A stretch of DNA of 64,000 nt from Perognathus longimembris pacificus (lineage: Eukaryota; Chordata; Mammalia; Rodentia; Heteromyidae), in NCBI RefSeq assembly GCF_023159225.1, contig NC_063180.1, forward strand, positions 11,937,797-12,001,796, given 5' to 3'. The notes beneath the pieces are model-generated. The model saw only the letters and a program-made list of their open reading frames with translations, had not been told where the DNA came from and did no database searches. The translations under genes were made by a program, and so were the position numbers. Positions 35,956 through 49,122 of the stretch are shown piece by piece (within the stretch, counting starts at the first letter, position 1; the number at the start of each line of letters is the position of its first letter).

Positions 35956-36833
35956 AATAGAAGTAAATGATTTTGGAAAAGCATTCCATGTTTCACATGT
36001 GCATTTGAGAACCTTTGATACATTGTTGTTATTATTGCTATTATGGTCTTTCCTGCTTCAAGATGATTCATCTCAAGGGGTTTTCTTTGTGCACAATGGA
36101 GACTGAAAAGGCAGTGGTGCTGAGGGGAAGGGAGTTTGCCAACTTGAAAATGTGAACAACCTTTTTCCACAGAGATGATTTTCCTCACATAGAAAGGAAC
36201 AACTGGTTGTTTGCTTTCTGAATGCACATGGATTCCTGTCCTCCTGGGAGATCCTAACTGCTTTATCTCTGTAATCAGTTCACCTACCTAGATAGTTGCT
36301 ATTCTCTGAATAAACTTACTAAAATAAATACCTGCTACTTAGATCTCATGGGAATCCAGCCAATTATTTTTAATTGAGTCTCTTTCCCTGGGGCACAGTT
36401 TCGAATGTTTTTAAAAGCAAAAGGAATTGGAAGTCATGGAAATATACACATCAAATACATACTCTCTCTGGCTAGAAAGAAGAGAGACCCTAATCCTTAT
36501 TGGCTTTCATTTGTTCCATACCCTAATCTGCACCATAAAATTTCCTTCCATAGGAAATACTTCCTGGGATTATGGAATTTTTGATGGTGAGGGTTCCAGA
36601 GTCTTTCCTAGCAATATCAATACATTTGAAATTTTAGATAAAATCCTGGATAAACTTATTTGAACTTGCAAAGAGCAAACTTTAAATAGTGTATACCAGA
36701 AAAGGAGTGTGGGAGGTGAATGACAGGAAATGCAGAAGATTTTAAAGAAAGATACAAATGTTAGAGTCAGTTGGTGGACATCTAAGTAAACAACTATGAG
36801 AACGATATAATTGCAAATAGTACATTAAAATAA
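35956..36833. other. Unassigned intergenic sequence
   Basis: No gene or repeat recognised. The reading frame 36427-36663 has no identifiable motif. Confidence 0.5.
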
Positions 36834-37437
36834 CAGCAACAATGGACAACTTGTTTCCATAACTTGGGGTTCATTTCACTGAGCATCATCTTATGTGATC
36901 ATATGTACATAGTCACTGAGCTATTGTGATCCACTCCTAGGACTACTCTAGACATGTACTAATTGTTACCAGTGAGGAAAAAAACAAAGCCTATGTTTCT
37001 TTGGGTGTGGCTCACTTCACTTAGAATGATTTTTTTCCCCCAAGACTTTCCATTTCTTTACAAATGGAGGAATGTCATTCTTTCTGCTGGAAGCATAGAA
37101 CTACATGTGTATATGTACCACATTTTCTTGACCCATTCAACTTTGGTACCCTGGGTATTGTATATATGTTTACCTGAATTAGGGAAGGGAAGGGGAACAT
37201 CAAAATGGTGAGACTAAGGATGAAAGAAAAACCAAGGCAACAGCAATACTTATAAGAAAAATGTTGTAAACTTCCTGTACAACTTGAGTGGGGGAGGGAA
37301 TTGGGGAGGAGGGAAGGAGAGAGAAAAATGAGGAAAGAGGTAAATTGTTTGACAAGAAATGTACTCATTCCCTTATATGTAACTGTAAACCTTCTGTATA
37401 TCACATTGAAATAAAATTAAATTAAAAATTAAAATAA
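36834..37437 (+). mobile_element. L1 3' end with inverted 5' segment (twin-priming structure)
   Basis: 36840-37150 reads as L1 on the minus strand: it is the complement of the end of ORF2 and the bases after it (compare 55670-55935, e.g. 'GTGTATATGTACCACATTTT' at 37107). 37195-37437 reads as the L1 3'UTR on the plus strand ('CAAGGCAACAGCAATACTTA', G-rich block, A-rich end). Upstream-inverted plus downstream-direct segments are the signature of twin priming. ATTAAAATAA occurs at both edges (36824-36833 and 37428-37437), a possible but low-complexity target duplication. Confidence 0.8.
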
Positions 37438-38874
37438 GAAGTAGAAAAGAATGATGAAACTGAACCAGTTCTACCAATCAGAATTAAATAGGAATGGAAC
37501 AATGTTAGTTAGGTTGACCTAAGGATCAATGAATGAAATTTAGTTGGAAGTGACTCAAGCAATTATGGAAGTGGGTAAATGCCCTCTTAAAGAAGAATAT
37601 TCATTTTATGGCAGCTCTCAGTTTCAATATTATTGTAGTAGAAAACGTAGTCTATCATGTCAGACAGTTTGCATGAGGGATAAAGAATGGCACATCTCTA
37701 ATAGCAAGTGGGAATTGAGGCTGTTTGTGCAATACAGAAGGATAGAATAGTGAGGAATGCAGAGAAGGATCTTTGAGTCCAACCTTGGGGAAAGAATGAC
37801 TTGGCAAGAGACACCTAGAAGAATCTAATCTGGTCAGAAAGAGTGTCACCTACTGAGGAAGCATGTGTGCTTTAGGCCAAAGGAACACTGTAAAGAAGGG
37901 CATGGGAGATTGAAATGGCTTAGCATCTTCCATGGAGATCCCTAAATATATGTGTTCTAATCAAAATGTGACATACCAGGAAGGTCATGGTGAAAAATGA
38001 GGTTGAAGAAATTGGTGCAGGAGTTCATAAGAACTCTGGATGATGCTCAAAACTAAGGTTTTATTAAAGCAAACAGATTTGTCCAGTATTTTAAGAAGTG
38101 AAGTAACAAGATTCAGGGGATACTCATCAAGGAAAACACAGAAGAAACAAATACTGCAGACAGGAAGCAAAATCATATAAATTGGGTGGATAATTGGAAG
38201 GGAAGGTGTAAGGTAGGTGAACTTAAAGAGGACTTCTGTGCATAATATTTTCAAAACTGGAAGATGAGAAAATGCATGATTTCTTGTTCTGCAGGATTGA
38301 TCAATTAAGAGAATATTTGAATGTCTCTTACTATAAATTTTAGTACCAGGCCTGGGAGAAATTATTGAAAGTCAAGTTTAGTGGTACAGAATTTTCCCCC
38401 TTTTTCAAATTTAGCTAATTATTATTACAGAGTAATTTCAATGCTAGAAAGTCTATTATCACAAACTTAATAAGAAATGACATCAAAATTTAGAATGTAT
38501 AGAGGGAAAAGTAATGTTATTCTTTTTAGAAGTCAAGACTCCTTTGTTGAAGCTTAACATCACAGATATATCAGCTGAGTGGTGAGTTCATGTCCTAGAT
38601 GAAACAGCTACATTTCATGATGTCCAAATGATTCATGATGTCTGAATGATTGATGGAATCATTGATGGAATTATCTTTGTAAAACCTTATACCTGCACAT
38701 GAGAATAAAGAGAAAGAGGACACTGACTACAAAATTCTGGAAGCTAGGAAGCAGATGAATAAAAGCTAACTTAATAAAAGAAAGAAATTAAATCCTGAAC
38801 CAATATTAATGAAAACAAAGAATTACCACATAATCGACACAATAGAAATCCTCAAGGGGCTCAAAAAGTGAATG
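37438..38874. other. Unassigned intergenic sequence
   Basis: About 1.4 kb with no gene or repeat recognised. A short tandem 'TGATGTC(C/T)(A/G)AATGAT' duplication occurs at about 38618-38652. Confidence 0.5.
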
Positions 38875-39232
38875 CTATAGCTGTCAAAGGCCTACATGTT
38901 AAAGGTTTGGTCCAAAACCTGTGTTGTTAATGGGAGATGATAGAATCCTTAAAAGAAGGGTTCTAGGTGGTGGTTTTAGGACCCAGAGCATGTGCTCAAA
39001 GGTGATTGTGGAACATAGCTTTCTTCTCACCCTTTTAATTAATGATCATTAGGCCATTTATTTTACTCCATCCTTGTTACATGATGTGTTTCCATACCAC
39101 AGTCAAAAAAAGTAACAAGGCCAAGTAAACAAAGACTGGAACTCAAAAACTGTGAGCCAAAATAAGCCTCTTTTCTTTATAAGCTGAGTATCTCTTGGGA
39201 ATTTGTTACAGTACAGAAAGCTGAACACAGCA
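38875..39232 (+). mobile_element. MaLR-like LTR, old
   Basis: The 3' part 'AAACTGTGAGCCAAAATAAG' then 'CCTCTTTTCTTTATAAGCTG' then 'GGGAATTTGTTACAGTACAG' follows the order of mammalian MaLR LTR ends. It shares that order with the copy at 46480-46815. No internal sequence is attached. Exact ends and family are not determined. Confidence 0.55.
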
Positions 39233-40306
39233 GCTCTTTGGGAGGTCAAAGAAGAGGTGGAAAGAAGGAAGAGCGAAACAACAGACAGGCAACTGTTTGG
39301 AGAAACAAGTAGAACACAGCTTCATGACTACAAGTTTGCTCTATTCTTTATCATTCAGAGGCTTCCTACCTAAAAATAAGAATAAAGTAAAACACTCTGG
39401 AGATCTCAGAGCATAAAAGGCAAAATTGAGAGCATAGGGTACCATGGTGAGAACAAAATAAACAAGTGACTATACACATAGTATTTGACTGTTGAAATTG
39501 TAAGAGAGTTTCCCTGGCAGTAAGAATTCTTTTGTTAGAGAAGGAGGAATGGAGAGAGTTATTGTAGCAATCTGACATTGAGGCATTCCTTTTAAAAATC
39601 TCAAGCCACAACTCATGAATCCAAATTTCATGTACCCTTTTGTACCTTTAATTCTAATCTTAATCATGAATAGGCAACTAGTTTAAAGGGATGTGTCTAA
39701 ATACAGAAGCACCATTAGGATGGAATAAAGACACATAAAAAGAATTAAAACAACTTGAAACAAGAAAAAATCCTATTCCAAGGAAAGGGAGAAAAAAGGA
39801 GAGTATCATTTATATCTTCAGAGGAAAAAATAAGATAATGTAAGCATGAAAACACAAAGAGGATAATATGTAAGAGCAAGATTAGTATGCTTGAAAGGAG
39901 TCTTGGGAATTCAAATTATGAGGAGAAAAGTATTTGAAAACATCATTTGAAGAGTTATACAATAAAGTTAAGGTCATATATCCAGAAGTTCAACAAAATA
40001 ATGAGAGGGAAAAGAAAAAGTAAAAAACTATTTTTACTAATGACTACTGAAAAAAATACAACATTCCAACAATAGTATTCTAGTAAAAATGATCAAGAAA
40101 AACAAACAATAGAAAATGTAATATAAATCAAGACAATTTCCTGGAAATGGATAACTAGAGCTTTACGACTTAAAGGATTCCATGCCCCACATAGAAAAAT
40201 CATAAAATTCTATACATTTCAAAGGTGGGGAGAAAGATTAAAGACCACGATGACATTAGTTGTTTTTTTTTTTTTTTTCAACAATACACCCAGAAGAAAA
40301 CAACGT
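39233..40306. other. Unassigned intergenic sequence
   Basis: No gene recognised. A T-run at 40262-40278 is not part of a recognisable SINE. Confidence 0.5.
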
Positions 40307-40321
40307 TGAATAGCATGTTCT

Positions 40322-40533
40322 TTTTTTTTTTTTTTTTTTTTTTTGCCAGTCCTGGGGCTTGGACTCAGGGTCTGAGCACTGTTCCTGTCTTCTTTTTGCT
40401 CAAGGCTAGAACTCTGCCACTTGAGCCACAACACTACTTCTGGCCATTTTCTATATATGTGGTGCTGGGGACTTGAACCCTGGGCTTCATGTATACGAGG
40501 CAAGCACTCTTGAACTAGGCCATATTCCCAGCC
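40322..40533 (-). mobile_element. Dimeric ID-like SINE with perfect 15-bp target duplication
   Basis: The T-run 40321-40344 is the complement of the poly(A) tail, followed by 'GCCAGTCCTGGGGCTTGGAC' and the full two-unit body to 'CATATTCCCAGCC'. TGAATAGCATGTTCT flanks it at 40307-40321 and 40534-40548. Reading frames on both strands here are repeat-derived. Confidence 0.93.
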
Positions 40534-40548
40534 TGAATAGCATGTTCT

Positions 40549-42209
40549 AAAATTTCCAATTATTCCAATCTAAAAAGCTATCCCTAAGAAAAATACCAAT
40601 ATGTTGTTACAATAAAGACACTTTCAAATATGTTAAGGTTCAAAATGTTGCTTCCTTCTTACCTTTCTAAAGAAGGTAATGAATATGAGTTCCACTAAAA
40701 ATACCAAACAAAAGAAAGTGGAATTTCTAAGACATGAATAAACTATGAAAAGAGAAGACATGGGAAATAGAGCACGTAGCCCAGGAGAAAAGACATGATG
40801 AGCCATGAAGATGCATAAATACTATCTCCATGAGAGAGCTCTGTACCACATTCAGAGGTGTCCAGCAGGTATGGATTAGAGCATCCCAGGAGCCTATACA
40901 AGCACTGAGCAAACTGAGTTGTCAAGTGGCCTCCTACCAACTTTATACTAGAGAATAAAATGCCCTGGTTACCAGCAGGCCTTGCTTTGTCTTGTGATCC
41001 TGCTAATCACTGCCCTGCTTTCTGAGTTAGCTCAAGACCCTCATATTGCTTCACAGAAATGCTCAGCTTTGCCTCCCCATCCCCAAAAGCTGTTGCAGGA
41101 CATGCTGATTTCAGTAACAGAGAGTACCCCTGAATGTGCTCTTGATAGGTGGCCAGCTCATGGTCTACAGCTTCACCTTGCCAGTGTCCTGAATGGATCA
41201 TCTGAAAAAGACTCAATCATGTAAATATCCTGTAACAGATGAAGCCACAAGATTACTTAAATTCTCCATTGTTTTTCTTGATAGCCTTCATGTAACAGTG
41301 GCAATATTGATTTTTCTTTATATGGATACCCAGATATGTCAGTAGTAATAAAGATAACTATAATGATGATAATATTATAAATTAAAGTTAAACCCAGCAT
41401 CAAGATAGTACTTTTGGGAATTGAATGGGGGCAAATTTAGTCAAGGGTTAGCGTTGTACATCATCCAACTCTTATGAGCCATAGTCCAATTCTTAATTTG
41501 AGTAATGGGTAATTAAGAACTAGTGTACTTTTCACAAATAGTATATGTATCTTATACACTCATCTATCTGTATAACTCTAAGAGTTCTCAAGATAAACAG
41601 AATAGCAGATATTGAAAAATGTATAAAGGAAGATTTATTATGTGAGTTGACTCATGTAATTATAGCTGTTAATGATTCACAGAATTTCATTTTCAAAGAG
41701 CAGAACAAGAAAAGCCAAAGTATTCAGTCCAGGCACAAAGGCCTAGAGCTGTGGGGACCAGTGGTATATGCGCAATTTAAGTCTGATAGTTGGAGAATCA
41801 TGTGCCTTGGCACCTAAGAGCAGGAGAAAACAGATGACAGGAAAAAACTAATATTCCTATTGTCTGACTTTTTTGTTCTGTCTGGGCCCTCATGATTAAT
41901 TGATTTCTACTCTCAATGTTGATAACAATCTATCTATCTTATTTGGCTTCCTAAACAAAATGCCCATCTCTCCAGAAACCCTAACAAAACTATTTGTAGA
42001 TCTTTGCTTTGAGAACCAGCTAATCTTTCATAAAAAATTATCAGCTTCTATTTGAAGTGATGTATGACATGCTTTTCCTCTGTAAGCATTGTCAAGAAAG
42101 AAGTCAAATGTAACAATCAGAACTTGGCAGAGCTCCTCAGGGAGGTTCCTAAGGGCAAGAGTATGTAGAGAAGAATTGCCTAAGTAACTGAAGTTCCATT
42201 TGAAAGAGT
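40549..42209. other. Unassigned intergenic sequence
   Basis: About 1.6 kb without a recognised gene. The frames at 40982-41224 and 41545-41817 have no motif I can name. Confidence 0.5.
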
Positions 42210-42224
42210 ATAGTGTGGGTGCCT

Positions 42225-42345
42225 CCTCCTCCCATGTGTTATAGCTCATTTCATCCTTGTACAGTCCTCCAATTACAAGTGTAATTCCCTAGGGCATAGT
42301 AGGAACTTAGTAAATGTAGAATAAATGAATGCATGTGTGAGGCAA
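42225..42345 (+). mobile_element. LINE-2 3' relic
   Basis: 'CCTAGGGCATAGTAGGAACT' followed by 'TAGTAAATGTAGAATAAATG' matches the common L2 terminal motif. Confidence 0.5.
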
Positions 42346-43149
42346 AGATATTCCCCTTTGTGGTTTAAATGCAGCCCCTTTTCTGACCTATAGCTGGCCT
42401 GTTACTTCCTCCTGTAGAATAATTCCATTCTATTTCCTCTAGAATTAGTTATTGAACAGCAAAATTCCTATAACAAATTTCCGGTTAAATTATATTTTAT
42501 TGTTGTTTCTGTTGCTGTTACTTGACACAGGTAAACTATTCTTGCTTGCACTGATATTCACATAATACAAAATACAGCATAATATAGATTTCCTAGTAGC
42601 TTTCACTGACACAAATGATTTTTCTCTATGTGTGCAAACCTGACATTCCAAAACAATATGATTCTTATTTTCTTGATTGTACAAATTTAAGAACTGATAC
42701 TATGGTTACCCTTTAATGGCTTTTCCACCATGTTATTGAAGACAGAATTTCAACAGATGTGTGTGCTGTGATCATTGTATGAAAGTGATGAGCTTAGGTC
42801 AGCAGGGAGAATTGGAAGAAACTCTGCAGGGAGTTCAAGTAGCTCAGTTATTGGCTTGTGTTTTAAGGTTTTATTGTGGATGCTCATGAAAAATGGAATT
42901 CAAGATCTGCCATTGAGCTAAGATCAGCTAAATGTTTTTGAATGTACCCCTGCTTCTGACTATGGGCTGTTTACTCTCCAACTACCAAGTCAGTTTTCAG
43001 TGCAACTCACAGAAGATCATTTAGATAATAATTATTAAATTCTACTTTCATCTTTTTTGCTTATTCGTTCAAAATCTCCTATATTTTGGTTGTGTTGTTT
43101 TTCTGACTGGCTTTATTAGGTAATACTTTTTATTGTTCAGACAATAACT
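42346..43149. other. Unassigned intergenic sequence
   Basis: No gene or repeat recognised. Confidence 0.5.
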
Positions 43150-43179
43150 ATTTATAAGATGGCAACCATGTGCGCAAAT

Positions 43180-43455
43180 TGTTACATATAAAATGAAAAA
43201 GGGAATTGAATTGAAACATGTTTAAGAGTGTGGGAAATGTGGGGGGCATAGTAATGGAGGGAGGAAGGGTGAACAAGTGTAGTAATTATGTTTAATGTAC
43301 ATAATGTGTAACTTGAGGGGAGGAGCAGGAGAGAGGAAATGGAAGAGAACAATGGAAGGGATGTCATTGTTCAAGAAATAAAGATAACCTGACTTATGGA
43401 ATTGTAACCTCTTTGTACAACTACTTAAATAGTGGCAGTAAAAAAAAAAAAAAAG
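43180..43455 (+). mobile_element. Older L1 3' end
   Basis: G-rich 3'UTR blocks ('GGAGGGAGGAAGGGTGAACA' near 43256, 'GAGGGGAGGAGCAGGAGAGA' near 43315) are followed by 'ATTGTAACCTCTTTGTACAA' and an A-run at 43440-43454. The terminus matches the antisense copy at 16480-16625, so both belong to one older subfamily. Confidence 0.7.
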
Positions 43456-45339
43456 AAAAAGAAGGACAAGGGACACTTATCTACATACATACTTGACCTT
43501 CTATTGTATCAATGACAGAATTATAAAGACTCCATGATAAGTAATGTGATAATAACATACAGTATGTAAGAAGAACATAGTAACTGGAAAGCCAAACTCA
43601 TTGTATGAATGTGAAGTGACAAGGAAAGTTTTTCCTCTAACAATGTAACATTTAAAGAGCAATGTAACATTTAATATAAACTTAAAGGCAAGGGATAGGA
43701 GTGGCAAAATCGTGATAGGAAGTTCTGAAGAGGAAGAATTCAATATTTTAAAGCTAAATAAGCAATGTGGCTGGAGTTTAGTGATTACGACAAGTGATAA
43801 CAATGGTGAAGCAGAAAAAGACTTTATCATCTGGACTGTGGGCCATATTAGAGATATTTCTATCTTAAGACCAGCTGGAAGCCTTTGAAGTTTTTTAATC
43901 AAAATGTGACAGACAAGTTTTCAGATCCAACAATCACCCTACCTATAATAGGAGAATGATGTGAAGTGGGCAAAGTAGTTATGGGAATAATAGTGATCAT
44001 TCAGACTTCTTCAAGAAAAAGAGTGATTTACTAACTTAATAAGGTTTGCTTGGAGAAAATGTAGCAAAGGAATTCTTTACACAGATATGAGCAAATTTAA
44101 GGAGCCCAAAAGAATAGGTACCTATTGTCACTCTTCATTCTGGTTGAGAGCAGTTAATGTCCCCTTCACCTGATGGTACCCAGAAAAGAGATACCTATTC
44201 TGATCTCTTCCTTACTAACTTCCACTCCTTGCAAGTGTCTTTCCAGCCAGACTTAGAGGGTATTGGTTATGGGAGAAAAAGACAAGAATGATTGCAGGGA
44301 GGCAGGTACAAACAGAGACCAAGAAGTCCACATGATTACAGACTCCTCTATCTGTGCACATTCAAAGCTGTTTAGGAGACAAAGTCAATACTCCTTGACA
44401 ATGACTTGCTTCTAGTATTGAGGTAGAGAAGGATGAGGATTTCCCCATTGTGCTTGCTGTGGTGCTGGCGCAATGAGGCTGATACTTCTATTTGCAAAGA
44501 AGACATAGATTAAAGGGAGCAGAAGGAAAGAATGGTAATGTTGAGAGGTGAGTTAGTCTCTGAACATGCTGACTCTTGTGTGTATTTTAGACTATCTAAT
44601 GTGGACATTAACTAACTTTTTGATACCAGAAACTATGCTAATCCACCATCTGAGAGATCCTTAGCAAGTCCCTGACCAAAGCCAACCCTCCCCAAATACA
44701 AAGCACCAGCTTCAAAGGAATAGGAAGGAATGTGACTGTCTTAGAGAATTCTCTGTCCATGCTCTCATTCTCAAATGAGCATCCAGGTAGGATCAGGAAG
44801 CTACATCCCTAATCTAGAACCAGGGATAGAAAAAAGGGGTGCCTTAGAAACTTAATAATGCTACTAAGTAAGCTGTTTCTAGAAGCAGCTAGAACCTACA
44901 GCAACAGTACTTACTTCAGAGTGATTGAAAATTGAATTCCTAAGGTACTGACCTTGATGGTTGGTCATTAGCATTAAACCTATTTCATTTTCAACATTCC
45001 TGGCTTGAGCACATGTCTTCTGTATAAACTCATTTTTTTCTGCAGTGTGCTGTACATGCAGTAAGTACAAGAGATTGCTGTGTTTGCAATGCAAAGGTAA
45101 GGAATGTCCAGCTCATGATTGTATAGAGAACTTGAAATCATTTGATACATCATAAGACACATATAATGTTTACATGGCCTGTAGTGATGCTATATGTATC
45201 CAAAAGGCACCTAGAAAAAAATAAAAGGTTCTACTACCTGCATGGGATAAGTATGGTATGTACTGGGATGAGTATGGAAATGATGGGGTGAATTTGTTCC
45301 TCACTTCTCAGACTCATCTACAATGAGTTAATCTAATGC
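43456..45339. other. Unassigned intergenic sequence
   Basis: About 1.9 kb. The 133-codon minus-strand frame at 43501-43902 is the longest non-L1 frame in this part, but it shows no domain, and its Phe/Leu/Ser-rich composition fits AT-rich noise. Confidence 0.45.
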
Positions 45340-45500
45340 CATTTTGCACTGACAAACCATTCCCCATTTTTGTTGCCTTTATAGTTGTACAAATTCAACA
45401 TGTCAATGTTGAGTACAATCGGTTACTCCTTTTATCATTCTCCCTCATCTCTCCAAACCCTCTCCTCTCTGCAAATTATACTATTTGATGCTAGTTATTT
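45340..45500 (-). mobile_element. Possible older L1 3' end, antisense
   Basis: The reverse complement has the G-rich 3'UTR composition and ends '...GAATTTGTACAACTATAAAG', similar to the termini at 16480 and 43455. Diverged. Confidence 0.45.
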
Positions 45501-45559
45501 TTTTTTACTGTATGGTCCTCTAGAAACAATTTTCTATATCTAGCAAGAATTTATTCTAG

Positions 45560-45660
45560 AGTCTTCCTAACTCTTCATTAACAAAAACAAGCGATGTACC
45601 CATTGCCTTACATATGAAACTGTAAACCCACTTTGACAATAAATTAGTAATTAATTATTC
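45560..45660 (+). mobile_element. L1 3'UTR tail fragment
   Basis: 'GATGTACCCATTGCCTTACA' then 'GAAACTGTAAACCCACTTTG' and 'ACAATAAATTAGTAATT' is the terminal L1 3'UTR. It lies about 60 bp after antisense L1-like sequence and could be a second twin-primed insertion. Confidence 0.6.
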
Positions 45661-46479
45661 AGAAAGAAAAATAATGATGTCTTGATTTAACTGTATAGTA
45701 CAAACTACTTGCTCATAAGTTAATGTGTCATGCCCCAGGACTAGAAAACTCATCTAATCACACTGGAAAGTAGTGGCACATTCACTTGGCACCAATATAG
45801 TATTTCCATTTGTTCTATGATTTTGTTTAAAAAAACTAAACTGAAAACATGGTGAGCAGGTTACCTTCTTCTAATTCATAAGGATTCTTTGCTTTAGAGT
45901 ACTCAAGATATTTTTACGAACAGAAAAAATACATTATTGAAAAAATTATGTGGTTGGAAGAAATATATCCATGATTTAGTGTCCCCACATTTTACACAGA
46001 TCAATTTATACAATAAACAATAAACATTTCTCTAAAGATGGATCTCACAAACATGATTATATTCATTCCATGTTACAGGAATTATAATAGAGGCAATCAC
46101 AGAATCCAAAGAAAGGTGTGTAAAGGGGGTGGATCTCAATTCAAATCAGGAAAATGAGATAATAGATCACAGACAATTTCTTGAGACAAACATTCAAAAG
46201 AATGAAAACACGATATAATATCAACTGGAGTCATTATCAGAAAAATATAGTTGGGGAAATATAATTGCATTAGTAAAAGTATCTGAAAATAATGCCCATA
46301 CATCTCTAAGACATAAAGATTTAATGGGGCAGACTTCATTCCTTTCAATTCCTCACAAAAGCAGTGGTGAGGCCTTTGGGAAGTGATTTGGTCATGAGAG
46401 CAGATCCATTGTGCAAGGGAATAGTTCCTTCTACTCACTGGATTTTGAATGACTACCAAAGACCCACATCTTAAAGACT
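45661..46479. other. Unassigned intergenic sequence
   Basis: No gene recognised. Its right end (about 46335-46479) probably belongs to the LTR-like element that follows. Confidence 0.4.
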
Positions 46480-46815
46480 CTCTTTTGAGCTTGTGAAACT
46501 CTTGGGAAGGAGGAGAAATCTTTACAAGATGAGGTTTTGTGAAAAGAAGTTATATCACTGGGCGTGTTCTTAGATGGAAGATATTGGAATCCTTACTCCC
46601 TTCCATGTTATCTTTTTGCTCCCTGGTTACCATAAGGGAAGCATGCCAAATGTTTTCACCATGATATATTATATGCACTATGCTGATACACTACACTGTA
46701 ATAAAACCAAGTGACTGTGGACTGAAACTATGAAGCAAAACAAATATTTTCTTTCTACGAAGTATTTTATCTCAAGATCTGTCACAGCAATGGAAAAGTC
46801 GCACAATACCTTTAT
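46480..46815 (+). mobile_element. MaLR-like LTR, old
   Basis: 'GTGAAAAGAAGTTATATCAC' near 46539, 'AATAAAACCAAGTGACTGTG' near 46700, 'GACTGAAACTATGAAGCAAA' and 'GATCTGTCACAGCAATGGAA' near 46777 follow the same order as 38875-39232. It may begin as early as 46335. Confidence 0.55.
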
Positions 46816-48892
46816 TAAAGATACCCCAGAAGGCCCCCTAATTTGTTTTGCCATCAGAGGATATGGTGAGAAGATAGTCCTCGATGAAACAAGAAGCATT
46901 CTTTATCAGAGAGTGAATTGCCCAGTACTTTAATCTTGGCTTTTGAGTTCTCAGAACTGTGGTAACTGTGTGTTATATGTCCTAATCTGTGGTACTTTAG
47001 TTATAACAGTATGAATGATCCAAGACAGAACATGAGGTTGATTTCTTTGAGTTAGGTTCTATGATCACAATGGTGTGTCATTCAGGGATAATGCTCATGG
47101 TGTCAGATTCCAGATGTTTTGTTATTTCTGATCATCTTCCTAAATAGAAGAATCGAATACAGAATGAAATGGTAAATAGAATCCTTAAAAAAATTCTTTT
47201 CCTCAATTGTGAATAGAATCAAGAAGCAAACTAAGCAATAGGCCCAGGTTTTCTGATTGACCTTACACAATTTTCTTTGGTAACTTTGTGCAACAAAGTA
47301 ACAGGTTAAGGAATGCAACTACAGGTAAAGGATATCAACTATTTTCTTAGCTAGCACACTAAACAAGGCCCCAGAAATGATGAATAAACATTGTTCACAA
47401 ATTACTATCATGGTTTGCCAAAGAACATTCCTTTCCAGCTTTAAAATATGACTTTGTTTTCAGTGTCAGACATGATTAAGTTAAATGTGTGAAGATTCCT
47501 AACCTTATCGATTTCCTTGTATCGTGATCATTTTTCTCAGATGTTCAGCACTTCATTCATGCTGAAATAGAAGGACATTTTTGGAGAAAAAAAAACAGCT
47601 ACTGTTTAGGAGTTGAAAACAGTGTAGGCAGGAAGGTGAACAGTAATGTTTTATGTGAAAGGTAGGATGTTGAAGTGTACTATAAAATTTAAGGAATTTG
47701 CCTTTTTCTTAGCTATGACTGATAAATAAAGGCAGGCACCCCGAAATTATATAAATTCATGTAGCTGAGCCAAACTCACAAAAGAGTTTATCAACTTTCT
47801 TCGTCTTCTAAAGAGAAAAGTAGCGGTTCAATATATTGATGAGTTGTCCAACAATTATATTTATAAGTGACAAAATCAAAAGTAACAGGCAAATTTCTTG
47901 ATTTTGAAATTATATGTTTTCTAGCTGGTCATAAACAATAATTAACACCTTTTAGCCACAGTTTACTTGTCCACAATATAGAGATACTAACGTCTCAATT
48001 TTGCTTAAATTGTATGATTATAAACATTTCAAATTGCTTGGGAAAATGTTTTCCAAAATTTCTTAGTCTCATGAATAGTCACCTGTCCAATATAAATTAT
48101 AACTCAAAGGAACTGGAAAAGTACCCTTTACCAAATACATATTTTCCATGAGAAAGCTTAAATGACTCACTTAAGTGATTTTTGTTCCCAAATACATTTA
48201 TTTGCAAAATACATTTGTTATTATTGGTACATGCTTATATTTATGCACTAAAATATGCTTGTGTGAGTTTAGCAGAATATCTTTTCTTGTGCAGTGTGGA
48301 GCAAGAGTGGTTGGGATTCCTATGTTAGGGGAAGAGAATTAACACACTCAGAACTCAAAAACATAGTGGGGAGGATCTTGGTATCATATTAGCAATCTCC
48401 AACACATGTTGTTTAAAACACCCTTCACAGCATACTATAATAAAGTTTGCATTCTTCTCATGCTTGGAACATGCTAATTCACAGTAGACCTAGTCAATCC
48501 TGGAAGATCACATTTAAAAGAAGAAATTGAGGAAGAGGAGTGGGATTCACAGGGATTTGCAAACCATGTAATAAAAAAAAAAAAAACTCAATAACTGGAG
48601 CATTCTGAGGAAAAGAAACAAACATGGGTATAAAACAAAGAACTTAATTCCTCCTTTGAATATCAGAAGAATCATTCCACAAAAATACCATGAGTCCTTT
48701 CTGAATGTGGGGACAGCGATTTCCATTTCCCTCCCAAATACCTATACAATTCCCCTTCATTTATTATAACAAAATTTGAATTAGTATGTCATCTTTTTTC
48801 TCTTCCTCACAAAGTCTTAAATTACTTTGAGAGTTTGGATCACAGTTGCTTTGCCTTTGCCTTTGTGTTTCTACACTTTAATTTATGTTTGG
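46816..48892. other. Unassigned intergenic sequence
   Basis: About 2 kb of AT-rich sequence with no gene or repeat recognised. Short A-runs occur at 47588 and 48572. Confidence 0.5.
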
Positions 48893-49122
48893 TTGGGTGT
48901 GGGACTTGAACTCTGGTCCTGGGCACTGTCCTTGTGCTTGTTAGCTCAAGGCTAGTGTTCTTCCACTTGGAGCCACAGCTCACTTCTGCTTTTCTGATGG
49001 TTAATTGGAGATAAAAGAGTCTCCTGGACTATTCTGCCAAGGCTGGCTTTGAACCTCAATCCTCAGATCTCAGCTTCCTGAATAGCTACGATTATAGGCA
49101 TAAGCCACCAGTGCCCAGCAAA
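48893..49122 (-). mobile_element. B1-like/ID-like composite SINE
   Basis: Antisense copy: ID-like part with 'GCTCAAGGCTAGTGTTCTTC' near 48943, the linker 'TTGGAGATAAAAGAGTCTCC', and the B1-like head complement 'CTGAATAGCTACGATTATAG' near 49079. Abuts the next SINE. Confidence 0.8.
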
